Origin: Pezicula radicicola
Taxonomy: Eukaryota; Ascomycota; Leotiomycetes; Helotiales; Dermateaceae
Assembly (NCBI GenBank): GCA_003008705.1
Contig: PDUO01000001.1
Location: 2,163,694-2,227,693, forward strand
Direction: 5' to 3'
DNA length: 64,000 nucleotides
Both the position numbers and the translations under genes were made by a program. Shown piece by piece: positions 36,067-46,817 of this stretch. How positions within the stretch are numbered: position 1 is the first letter of the stretch; every line of letters starts with the position of its first letter. Below the pieces are notes generated by a model. It saw only the letters and a program-made list of their open reading frames with translations, ran no database searches and was not told the origin of the DNA.

Positions 36067-37572
36067 ATGGCTCTCTCTTCCCTTTTTGAAGCCTTCCCAT
36101 TTGACGGTCAAAAGAACACTCGAGACTTAGGGCTTTCCTCAGATGCCTTATTTCCTCTTGCTATTCACACTCGAAACAATTCTCCTCGGCTTACACTTGA
36201 AGAGTCTATCAAGGCACTGACAGAGTTTTCGAAATCTGGTGAGATTTTTGATCTTGTGCGAAGGCATGGAGGGGCAGTGCTCATCCGTGGCCTCCCTATC
36301 AAGACACCAGATGATTATAGTGCTGTGGTACATGGATTCGGTCTCAGAGCCCATGAAGAAGTTGGAAGGCCACCAAATAGGACAATATTGGCAAAGAACG
36401 TGAAGACTGCCAATGAGGGGTCAGTTCGTTGGTTCCAGCTCCAACATAATTTCCTGATTGCTAAATCTTCACAGCCCGCCAGAGATGCCGATATGGCCTC
36501 ATAATGAGTATGGGTGGTCTACAGTCAATCCCGCCTGGCTTACGTTTTCAAACCTTGCAGCGCCAGTTTCTGGTGCGTGTTTCATAATGATAACAGAATA
36601 TACGACCATATTTATAATATTCTTTAGGTGGAGAGACTCCTATAAATTCAAGTATAGCATTAGCACGTGCTATTCAAGAGCAAGCTCCTGAGTTTTACCA
36701 AGAGCTTCTCAACAAGGGCGTTCAATATATCTATCGCTATAGGTACTCGGATAACACCTTCCTATTTGGAGAGTACTGAGTTTTCATACAGCGTAGACAT
36801 TCAGGCAATCTCAAACACTGGTAACAGTGTTAGTGGTGCATACGGACAACTCGTCGTACCGGAAGATGACCCTGAGACAGCTCGGAAGAAGATCGAACGG
36901 GAGGTCCAAAGACATAGCAATCGCTGGCAATGGCATGAGAATGGGGACCTAAGCGTAACACATATCGTTCCGAGTAGGTTTGGAGATACTCTTCAATTTC
37001 CATAACTTCGCTAACAGTTCATGCTCAAAGTAATTCGTAAGCACAATGAGATAGGCCTGCCAACTTTCTTTGGCAATCTTACTAGTGCCTATGGTCGAAG
37101 CAAACATCATGGTGCCACAGAACCCCCATTCCTTGGAGACGATGGAAGTGTAAGTGATTCCTACCTTCCCAATATCTAAGCGTTTTATGAGGTGCCAACA
37201 ATACATTGCTTCTTTTCTAATACCCTCGTCAAAAGTATCATCCACTTCCAACTTATGGAGACGGATCCACAATACCCACTAAATACCTCGAACTCGCATT
37301 ATCGATAGCAGAATCATCTCAGGTCCTCATAAAATGGGAACTAGGTGACATTGTCCTCATAGATGTGAGTAGACTATGTTATTGCTCATTTTGAAGGTAC
37401 TGATGGCGTGGTCCAACCTTAGAATTATGCAGTGATGCATTCACGCAACCCGTGGGAGGGAGACCGTAGAGTCTTGGCAGCGTTGTGGGACCAAGATGGT
37501 AGGATCTCTGATTTTGAGCAAGGTGTGGAGATTCTCAAGGGAAGTCCGCGAGAGCCAATAGTAGCTCAATGA
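36067..37572 (+). CDS. TauD/TfdA-family 2-oxoglutarate/Fe(II)-dependent dioxygenase
   Basis: Seven exons in frame: 36067-36419, 36475-36572, 36628-36742, 36792-36973, 37031-37149, 37236-37364, 37423-37572, giving 381 residues. It starts MALSSLFEAFPFDGQKN. An early block is GGAVLIRGLPIKTPDDYSAV. The iron facial triad is visible as H-N-E in MPIWPHNEYGWS and a distal His in NYAVMHSRNPWEGDRRVLAA, where the Arg pair is placed to bind 2-oxoglutarate. LPTFFGNLTSAYGRSKHHG and YHPLPTYGDGSTIP are typical of fungal clavaminate-synthase-like members of the TauD family. These hydroxylate small acids, amino acids or sulfonates; the substrate is not evident. No signal peptide. Exon 5's acceptor (AAAG) is non-ideal but is the one that keeps the frame. 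Confidence 0.9.
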
Positions 37573-38746
37573 GCATGCATGCAATAGAAATCAGAGAGAG
37601 AGAGGCATAACTTGATAGGTCAATTCCAAGCCAAATGAATATTCGCCCTTAACCTTGCATGAGCTGCTTATACCTTGAATCTAAAACTACCCTTCATATT
37701 AAGATAATTAACCTCTATTACTTGTATAAGAAACATGAGGAGCTAAAATAGAGCATAAGTTTTAGCAAAGAATGAAAATCTTTCAAAAGAGGTGGAGAGT
37801 ACTTTAAAAGTCTTTATTCCTCTATGCGATAAACTCTTACAACAATTCTCTCTTTAGTAACTATTCTCCTCTTAGTAGGAAAATGAACATAGTAGATCAA
37901 GCAATAAAACTAAGATGGTTGAAGGAATCGAGATTGTTGTGAAAGAAGTATTAAAATATGTGCAGGGGAGATCATCTTAGGTTTGGTCAGCGCCAACTGG
38001 AAAAATAAGACTTGTCGTGGTAAATGGACCTACGTGGTCTGTAGGAGTTCCTTAATATCAACCAACTCTATTTCTTACAACCCCAAACCAAACAGAAAAG
38101 TTAGACTTACCATTCTCTAATCCTCTGCCCTACAACCTAAAGAAATTATCTCAATCACTTTTATGAGACTTTGTTGTTATATTTCGCTTAATTGTCAATC
38201 TACACGCACGACGATTCTCTAACAGGTCTGAATACTCTTTTAAGACGTTAGTTTGACTTACTTCTAAGGATATTTTAGCACTTAAATCTAAAGAAAAGGT
38301 CTTACAAAGGGCTTACTAAGCCTTACGTTGCGTTCTCCACTCAGTCTAAACAATTGAACCGTTCTGCAAGTCTCTTGTAGATAGTAACTAGCTTACTTCC
38401 ACCAGTTCCTCTACACTTTAGAAGAAACTCTAAGGAGGAGGTAGTCATATCCTAAATTTAACAGAGAAGTATTGTGTAATGAACGTTTAGATAGATTTAC
38501 TAAGGTCAAATCTCCGATGTCTTAAAGCAGTAATTTAAGGTAAAGAGAATAAGACAGATGTTACAGACACCCATGCTGAGGATAAGTTACTTGAAGCGCT
38601 AGTTTGAACTGTATGTATGCACCTTCGTATTCCCAATAGTAGCTTTCCTTGCTTCAAACCTTTTATTCCTGGAGTCTCTGTTTCCTTCCCACTCGCTTAA
38701 TTTAAGTATCAGTCTTTTGACCAACCAACCCACAGAAGCCCTCTCT
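37573..38746. other. AT-rich gene-free stretch
   Basis: 1.17 kb with no coding sequence recognised; TpA-rich, resembling mutated repeat sequence but without identifiable ends. Confidence 0.5.
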
Positions 38747-40114
38747 CTACTCAATCAACACTGGCGTCGGCAAGGCATCCTGCGCCAGCTTCGACCACCG
38801 ACTATAATAAACCCTGCCCTCCTTAAAAACAGCCAGCAAATGCCTCTCAGGCGAATCCAAAATAGAAATATCCACCAAAGGATTCCCATTCAAAACCAAA
38901 ACATCAGCAGCAAAACCAGGTTTAATCTGACCCAGAAATCCCTCTTGTCTAAACATCCTCGCAGGATTCACAGTAGCACTTTTCAATACTTCTTTAGAGC
39001 TAAGAGCTTGAGATCTGATGCCAAATTCTTTTGTTTGTGCGATCCCTAGGGGTCCGAGGAGGTCGGTTCCGAAACAGATGGTTACGCCTGCTTCGGATGC
39101 GATTTGAAGGGATCGAAGTCCGGCTTTTAATACTTCTTCGTTTTTGGAACGCGATTCATCGGGCAGAAAACCGGGGAATTCGGGAGATGCCATTGTTGAG
39201 TATGCTATGAGTGTTGGTGTTAAGAAAACATCTCGTTCAGCCATGTATTTTGCTGTTTCTGGATCTACCAGGTTTCCATGTTCAATACCTGTTGCTCCGT
39301 TGTCGACTGCGTGTCTAATTGATCGAGGTGTATATGCATGTGCCGTGACGTAAGTATTCGAATTCCTTGCTACTTCCGAAATAGCTCTCACTTCCTCCCC
39401 GGTGAACTGTACATTTTCCAATTTATCCGTCGGACTTGCAACACCTCCACCAGCCATAATCTTGATGAAATCAGCTCCCGTTCTCAATTCCTCTCTTGCA
39501 GCTTTGATACATTGTGGAACACCATCACAAAGTTTTGATAAAGACATCACTGTTCCACCACAGCAATCAGTATGATTATGCGGGCCTCGGGTATCACCAT
39601 GTCCTCCTGTTTGAGAGAGTGCATGTCCGGCTATAAAGACTCGAGGTCCTTGAATGACGTTCTCCGCTATGGCTTGTTTGAGTGCTAATGATGCACCACC
39701 ACAATCTCGGACTGAAGTGAATCCTCGTCGAAGCATTTGTTGACATACAAATGGTTGACGCATTGAAGATCGTTGCTCATCAAGGTTATACAAATCTCCC
39801 AAATTTTTCTCTCCAGGAACAGCCGTGAGATGCACATGTGCATCAATGAGACCCGGACAGAGATATTTTCCTTGTACATCAACTATTATCTCATCTTTGC
39901 CAACTGATGTTGCTCCAGCTTCTTCAATTGAGGTCACAAGCCCCCCTGCTATCTTTACTGTCCGGTTTGGAATAATTGTTCCATTGAGTGCATCCACGAT
40001 GTTGGCATTGACGAAGACATATGATTTCTGGGGCTGAGGTTTCCATGGCCGGAGGAGATGTTCAGCAAGGCCTGCCATCTTTGGAGTGGTGTTGCGGGGA
40101 GGTGGATTTTTCAT
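38747..40114 (-). CDS. Metal-dependent amidohydrolase, ochratoxinase/prolidase-like
   Basis: Single exon, 455 residues from ATG 40114 (a second ATG at 40078, MAGLAEHLLRPW, may be used instead). Amidohydrolase-superfamily motifs are complete: DAHVHL (His93, His95) for the first metal, FIKIMAGGG with Lys218 as the candidate carboxylated bridging lysine, TAHAYT (His259), GIEHGN (His279) and FGTDLLG (Asp351). The sequence falls in the group that includes Aspergillus ochratoxinase and bacterial prolidase/imidazolonepropionase-like enzymes, which cleave amide bonds next to bulky or cyclic groups. No signal peptide, so probably cytosolic, unlike the secreted ochratoxinase. It is divergent from a Dal5-type permease with 495 bp between starts, suggesting import followed by amide hydrolysis. 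The actual substrate is inference. Confidence 0.92.
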   Translation of the reverse strand: MKNPPPRNTTPKMAGLAEHLLRPWKPQPQKSYVFVNANIVDALNGTIIPNRTVKIAGGLVTSIEEAGATSVGKDEIIVDVQGKYLCPGLIDAHVHLTAVPGEKNLGDLYNLDEQRSSMRQPFVCQQMLRRGFTSVRDCGGASLALKQAIAENVIQGPRVFIAGHALSQTGGHGDTRGPHNHTDCCGGTVMSLSKLCDGVPQCIKAAREELRTGADFIKIMAGGGVASPTDKLENVQFTGEEVRAISEVARNSNTYVTAHAYTPRSIRHAVDNGATGIEHGNLVDPETAKYMAERDVFLTPTLIAYSTMASPEFPGFLPDESRSKNEEVLKAGLRSLQIASEAGVTICFGTDLLGPLGIAQTKEFGIRSQALSSKEVLKSATVNPARMFRQEGFLGQIKPGFAADVLVLNGNPLVDISILDSPERHLLAVFKEGRVYYSRWSKLAQDALPTPVLIE

Positions 40115-40609
40115 CGGAGAGCAGGTAATACTTTGGAGTAGGACTTGACTTGATACTCTTTATGTGCCTTGCAAACAAATGAAAAATTGGTCCATAGGGA
40201 TGAACTATTAAATGACAAGTGACTTTCGTTGGCAAAAATGAGAAGACATCTGTTGGATCTGCTGCGGGGAAGTAGCAATGGCGTCGGCAAAGATTTGGCG
40301 TCGGGTAGCTGTTTGTATGTGGACGCATGTCTTATCGACATCCCACTTTGTAGCCCGACAACATAATACGGCTTCCCGCAACGAAAGAAAAAGATATCTA
40401 GCGTTGGTTCATGACTTTGAGTCGTAAGATAAGAACGCATTTGAAGAACAACTCGTTTAGCAGAGATAAGGAGGGATAGACTTTTACGCCCGAAGGCCGG
40501 TATCATAAGTTATTATATTTGGGGTCTGCCACATGGCTTTTGGAATCCTTCTTCTAACTTTACAGCCGCCAAGTCTTTTTATTTAAGTTGGAACTGAAAA
40601 CTGGTCATC
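40115..40609. promoter_or_regulatory. Divergent promoter of amidohydrolase and permease
   Basis: 495 bp between the two ATGs. GATAAG-type sites are seen (ACTTATC/GATAAG around 40320-40332, 40427-40432 and 40464-40470), which could bind a GATA nitrogen regulator such as AreA; three or more in 150 bp is suggestive only. Confidence 0.45.
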
Positions 40610-42327
40610 ATGTCGGCTATTGAAAGTAAGGAGGCGGATGTCGCTAAACCTGTTCAAACCACTGAGAAGTATGCTTCGATTTTGGAGATGAATGGCGATG
40701 TTATCGATACTGCTCTGCCTTATACAGCAGAGGAGGAAAGAGCTGTCGTTAGGAAAACAGACATGGTTATATTGCCACTGGTAAGAGTCTCTCTCCAAGC
40801 CTCTAGCAATCCTTGCTAATTCTCAAAAATATAGCTCTGCGTCGTCTTTTTCTTACAATATCTCGACAAGCAAAGTCTAAGTTATGCCTCTGTCTTTGGT
40901 TTGATTACAGATCTCGGATTGAAAGGAACGGAATATTCATGGTGTTCCTCAATTTTCTATATCGGTAAGTTCTCTCTGCCTTCCAAATTGACAACCAAAC
41001 CACGGCTAAGACATCCAAAGGTCAACTTGTTGCCGAATATCCTTTTATCTACTTAATGAGTAGGCTCCCATTAGCCAAGTTCGTCGGTGTCACAATGTAA
41101 GAAAAAATCTTTAAGAAGCTTTGCAAAGTTGTGACTAAATAAATTTCAAAAGCATCATCTGGGGTGGCGTCTGCATGTGTCTAGCAGCACCAAAAAACTA
41201 CGCTGGCTTCGCAGCGGTCCGTTTCCTACTCGGATTCTGCGAAGGAGCAGTCTCGCCAGCATTCGTCTCCATAACCTCAATTTGGTATAGGAAATCCGAA
41301 CATCCACTTCGCGTCGGCATGTGGATAACCATGAATGGACTTGCGCAAATAGTCGGCGCATTGCTTATGTACGGTATCGGCAAGAACAGTACATTATCAC
41401 TAGCACCATGGAGAATTCTGTTTTTAATCTGTGGCGCTTTGACTGCTGCTGGAGGCGTACTATTTTTCTTCGCTATGCCAAGTGGGCCTGATACGGCATG
41501 GTTTTTCACTGCCAGAGAACGAGAAGTTGCTGCTCTAAGACTTGCAAAGAACCATGAGGGTGGTGATAAGACTGACTGGTCTAATAAGCAATTATTAGAA
41601 GCTCTTGTGGATATCAAGTCCTGGCTTGTCTTTTCTTTCGGTGTCCTCGTCACCATGCCTTCTCCTGTCTTAACTGTAAGTTTTTGCTCTCCCTCAATTA
41701 CAAAACATTAGAAATTAACTTGATTGACTATAGTTTGCTTCCTTGGTCATCAGTAACATCGGCTATAATAAGTTTCAAACTATGCTTCATAGTGCTCCTT
41801 CTGGAGCCGTCCAAATCCTCTTCATCTGGATCGGAGTCCTAGCATGTACACTCTTCCCAAAGAAACGATCCCTCATCATCCAAATCTTAGTAATAGTCCC
41901 CCTAGTCGGCAACATCCTCCTCCTCAAACTACCCATCTCAGCAGGATGGGGATTGATCGTAGCATCCTGGCTAGCCTCCGTGCTCTCAGACGTCTTCGCA
42001 ATAACGCTATCACTTTCAGCGTCCAACGTAAAGGGAAACACGAAAAGGAGTGTAGTAAATACGATGTATTTTATTGGATATTGTGCTGGTTGTATAGGAG
42101 CTCCTCAGCTTTGGACGACTGATCAGAAACCGAGGTATCGACAGGGTGTTATTACTGACTTGGTGGCTTTGGTGCTCTTGATTATTGCGGCTGGTTGGTA
42201 TTGGTGGGACGGTGATAGTGAAAATAAGAGGAGGGATAGGTTGATGACTGAGAATTATATCAGTCCGTTTGAGAAGGGTGCTGATGTTACTGACGGGGAG
42301 GATTTGACTTTTAGGTATAATTGTTAG
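40610..42327 (+). CDS. Major facilitator permease, Dal5/allantoate (anion:cation symporter) family
   Basis: Five exons: 40610-40780, 40835-40964, 41021-41096, 41153-41675, 41734-42327; 497 residues. Family features: LCVVFFLQYLDKQSLSYASV near the first membrane segment, SSIFYIGQLVAEYPFIYLMS, RLPLAKFVGVT, RFLLGFCEGAVSPAFVSITS, then SIWYRKSEHPLRVGMWITMN and APWRILFLICGALTAAGGVL. The second half has NTKRSVVNTMYFIGYCAGCI, the motif seen in Dal5-type carriers. These bring ureides, vitamins, organic anions or amides into the cell at the plasma membrane. Twelve membrane spans are expected. The pairing with the divergent amidohydrolase fits uptake of its substrate. Confidence 0.93.
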
Positions 42328-44765
42328 AGTGAGCCTATTGTCGTCAGAAGATGGCTGTCGCTACTCTGAGGTCGAATTATCCTGTGAGCCACGAATCACG
42401 TGTACGACCAGTATAACCTCATTTCCACTACCGCCATGGCCTCTAATTTGTGGAGGATCAGTGCACTGATGGCTCAATAATTTGATATCAAAAACGGCTC
42501 AATACTTCTCGACATCATGGAGATGATGAATACGAGATATCTCGCTTACATTGCTAGTTGTGCAAGTACGAAGTGCTAATATCTCTAGCGCGGGGAAGGT
42601 TGCTTCAGCAAGCTTGATGAGGAAGTTGGTTATATTCGCTTTTTGGAGTGGTGAATGGTAGCCCGGGAAATACCACTCAATTACCATGGTAAACAAGGCC
42701 TTTGCGATGCTCACTTCTTATATATATAGTGTAGAAATGCCCTCTAAATAAGGGGCAAGACAATATGATTTTCCCCTTAATTTCCTATATTCCTCTATTT
42801 CACCATTTTCTATTTATTTGGTGCTCGAGGGTTCATATCCTGTTAGTTGTAATTAGTACTTTGATGCTTAGAAGATAAAATTGTCAAAGTAGGGAAGAAA
42901 CATAATATTACCAATTTGCCTAACCTGCTGTCCACGAAACAAACACAGCTACTCATCTGTCTAATAACATCAAGCACTAATCCATACGTTATTACAACTG
43001 CCAATTCAAACAAACTTCCCTCTTGATAAAATTCTTCCAGCAAGCTCGCAAGTTATAGCATTCTAAAAGTTTAAACTCTACATTATATCAGAACTCTGAA
43101 ACAAGCTGAAAAACTCAATAATCAACCTGATATTTTTAAGCACTATTGTGAATTAGCAAATTTGACTTAGGAATAACAACAAAGACTAGATTAGCAAGCA
43201 GCAATTATGTTCGGCGCCTTAGTTTAAAACGTCTCAAACCCTTCAAAAACCATATGTTATCTATTGCGTTAAACAAGATAAATCCTGTCTCCGTCTTCTT
43301 AGGTGTGGTGCCTGTTAATATAGATACTATTGGAGGGCAAAAAGTACTTTGATTCCTAGAAAGGAACTAAATTATTAATACTTCTTCTAGAAACGTTGAC
43401 ATCCAATGATCCCATTGTAAATTGCTTGTTTTATTGATCGAATCTTTATACACACAAAGAGGAGAAATACTGTAGAAACCTAAACATCGAATCAAAGCTA
43501 CAGTGTTTAACATCATGTCTACCAATATCAGTGAAGAATCTCATACTCAAACTAGACACTCAAGCAGCCTTATCCACTATGGAATGCTTTCTTCGCTACT
43601 TTCCTTCTCCCTATTTTGGGTCTTAATTAACAGTGATCCGAGCTATCCAGCCAATTTACCCACTGTTGCTAGGAGTTTGTCCCTGGTACTTCAACTCAAA
43701 GTTGATAAACTACTTATATTACTTAACTTACATTTGCGCTCAAATATTACTTATACAGATCTAAATTATACCTATTTTCTTTGATATTCCTTTTAAACTA
43801 TTTTAATAATGACAACAATTTCTAGTCTTTTAGAATGATAATATCTGTGTTACATCCCATTAAGAAATGAATCCACATCCCCGTTCTAATAGTTGAACTC
43901 ATCCTAGCTTATGTTAATTTGCTTTTAGATGTCACCCTTCTCGTCCCTGCACTAGATAAAGAGAGAGAAATAAGAGATTAACTCCTCTAGATTTAAAAGC
44001 ATTAAAACAAAACAATAACAACAAACTACCAACTAACAACACGAATTCAAAACGCCGAGACAATCTATTCCTCTGTTTCCTATCTTTTATCATGGCTTGT
44101 TTAACTCTATACTTGAAAAGCGAGCAATAGAGATAGTTTGTATATTAGTTAAAATCTTAAGTGGCAAATACACCTAAAGGACCAACATCTGCGTTCTTGT
44201 TGTTCTTCTTACCCTTAATAGCCTTATTGCTTAGGTAGAAATGTAAAAGTAACCCAAATACCAATATTAAACAAGAAATTTTCCCTTCTCTGAGGGCCAC
44301 TAGGAATAAAGAAGTTGATTTAGAAAAGAAACTAGGAAAGGACGGGAACCCTATATTTGTGTCCAATAGGAAGAGAGAAGTGAGCATGAACTATAAATTC
44401 AAGGGAATAGTAGTCTTACCGCCGTAGACAAGAGGATCACGGTGAGGTAAAATAAGTGAATTACCTAAAACAATTATAAATGAGTTACTCCAATTCTAAT
44501 AGTTTCTTACTATCTTACAACTCTACTCTGTACAGTAACGGCTTCAATGTGGACTAGATAAAGCAATGATAATGGCAGTCCTTACCACCAAACCCCCCTC
44601 CCTCTCCAAGAAAAGCCACATCCATAACCCATCTCATCCATGAAAACTCCCAATATTAAGTACATCCAACGCAGTAAATCCCAAAATAAAAGAATCATCG
44701 AAATTATACATCGTCGACCCAAATAAATCTCCACTTATTGCATCTGCAGTTGTTGTATCTTGCAT
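42328..44765. other. AT-rich gene-free stretch
   Basis: 2.4 kb. Short ORFs (43503-43784, 44157-44387) show no domain. It is TpA-rich throughout and looks like decayed repeat DNA, but I cannot identify the element. Confidence 0.5.
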
Positions 44766-46817
44766 TTAATATTCTTCTTCTTCTCCTTCTTGCTGTAGCT
44801 GCTGCTGTTGCTGATTATTCAACAAAGAGGGAACCGGGTCGAATGACGTATTCGAATCTAGTGTATTTGCTGTATTCGGATCGGGATTCGAGATATTGCC
44901 GTCAATTGCTGTAGCTTCGATACCGGAAGTGGTACCACTTTCTTTCCCCGTCCTTAGCCTACATCTTATACCCCCTCCACCACCTCTCAACCCCATCTAC
45001 ATTCCCCTCCCCCCTTTCCTCCTTAACTTCTCCATCCCCACAACAGCCACATCAGCTAATCTCCTAAACCCGGCCGCAAACCTAACCCCATGCCATCACC
45101 CTTCATCTCCCAAAACCCCACAAGCCCTCTCCGCTCTCGAGACCCTAAAACAAGATCTGAAATCCTGGCGTTCAAACCTCCCACCACAACTCCAACTTGA
45201 GGATCTAAAATCCAAAAGTTTCCGGTTTCCGGTCCGTGATCCATCTTCATCAGAATTATCATCATGCTTAGATTATAATGTGTAGAATTCCTCTACTGAT
45301 TCTTGTTCGTGAGAAACTTAAGAGGTCGTTTATTTCTTCTACTTCCCAATCAACTTCTAGCACCCAGACATCTTCAACACCAACCAATTAAACAATCTCA
45401 AAAATGACAACAACCTGTTCAAAAGCCGCAAGGAAAATGATTCGACTCTTCGAAATCCTACGCCGAAACGATTATCTTGCTCGTTTCTCTTTCACTGATT
45501 TTCGTGGTTGTTCCATCGCTACTATTATCATTCTACTTCATGGCATCTTAGAGAGGGATTTAAGTTATGAGGCTACTAGTTCTTTTGTAATTAATAGTTT
45601 GAGGTTTATGGCAACGGAGAGTGGGAGTGAGACGGCGAGATTGGGGTACATCTATGTCTTCTTCTCGAATCGCTTCTGGTCTACCCATTTTGATACTAAT
45701 AGATCTTCAAACCACCTTGCATTAATACAGCAGCCTTTAAACCTATATAACTAATTACCTGAGTTGAGTAACTAACTTGACTCAAGAACTCACTTAAGAG
45801 TACAAGATAAAAGTAGAAAACATGCCTTTCCAAAGAATAAACACTCCACCACAAACGATTCCGAATCTCCAAAACTTTCCTATTCACCTCATTCACACTC
45901 GTCTTCCGATGGAACTCATTAGAAATAGCAATTCTTAAAGCCTGACCCACTGAAAAATAACCCAAATCCCTCGCACTGTATGGAAGTTCAAAGATAGCCA
46001 TTAAAAGAGCAACTTGAACAGCCTCTAACGAGTATTTCGCCATGATGTCAGGACATAATCAACGACCATGTTTGTAGAATTTTAAACCTGGATTTTGCTG
46101 TTTTGAGTGAGATTCAGGTGTTGTGGCTTTCTTTCCTCGAGATTTGAAGTGGGCGAATTGAGATCCTACGGCGAAGACTAGAAGTGCTGTATAGCTGAAT
46201 CGGATATCGGGTAATTGGTTTGATCTTGAACTGGTATAGAAGTTCTTAAAACTCCTCATGAACCAAGGCTAGTAGACATAGAAGAAGCTGTCTATAGCGT
46301 AGTCGAAGTAGGTCGAGACAAGGAACTCAGCTACTTCTCGTGGTGGAAAACATTGGATAGCTTCTTGGACGTCCCTTAGATCTAACAGGTCGAATGTTGA
46401 GCTTTGGGGATACTCATTCGGAAGAAATGATCCTGAGTCACCAGATCCTTGGGCTGGACGCAGGAGCTCGATACTCGATACCATCCTCCTCATGAGGAGA
46501 CGAGAAAACTTCAGGCGTATAACCACTTTTAACAGGAGGGAAACTCTTTCCGGTGGCCAGTAGTGAAAACTTATTACTCCTAACCAATAAATACCCCGGC
46601 AGCAACCTGTCTCCTCAAACTCATCCTAAAAGATGCAACACTCACCTAAGCGTACCAGCCCCTCCCCAACAATATCAAAAACACAAACCAACTTATTCCT
46701 TATACACCTCCAACAGCTCTCCCCACTTGAACCTCCACGTCCAATAGTAGGTATACACCTAGTCTTCCTCGACCTGCAAACCCGACAAGCGCGTGAAAAC
46801 CCTCTTCCTCTCTTCAA
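44766..46817 (-). pseudogene. Broken Zn2Cys6 transcription factor with internal inversion
   Basis: Minus strand 46817-45647 carries the N-terminal half: the zinc cluster CRVCRSRKTRC ... SCWRCIRNKLVC, then FPPREVAEFLVSTYFDYAID, YTALLVFAVGSQFAHF, KYSLEAVQVALLMAIFELPY, EIRNRLWWSVYSLE and MGRPEAIREEDIDVP. The next part of this protein family appears on the PLUS strand at 45004-45646. A Gln/Glu-rich tail (44996-44766) is again on the minus strand. Two in-frame stops (TAG at 46271-46269, TGA at 46061-46059) interrupt an otherwise continuous frame, and there is no ATG upstream of the zinc cluster before a stop. The gene cannot make a full regulator. It lies beyond the permease gene, at the edge of the transporter/enzyme island. 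Confidence 0.87.
45004..45646 (+). other. Inverted segment of the Zn2Cys6 pseudogene
   Basis: On the plus strand this reads PLPPFLLNFSI, then ALETLKQDLKSWRSNLPPQL, SSCLDYNV, a frame change, CRIPLLILVREKLKR, a TAA stop (45389-45391), CSKAARKMIRLFEILRRNDY and LARFSFTDFRGCSIATIIIL up to SLRFMATESGSETARLG. This is the normal order of the second half of the fungal transcription-factor middle homology region. The segment is bounded by CCCC (45004-45007) and GGGG (45643-45646), a 4-bp inverted repeat. Confidence 0.8.

Noticed and set aside
43503..43784. Plus-strand ORF of 93 codons in the AT-rich stretch
   Set aside because: One hydrophobic stretch only, no homology pattern, and AT-rich composition makes such an ORF expected by chance.
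44896..45754. A separate intact plus-strand transcription-factor gene
   Set aside because: The plus-strand pieces lack a zinc cluster and the first half of the homology region, which lie on the minus strand next door; the content is complementary, so one inverted gene fits better than two genes.
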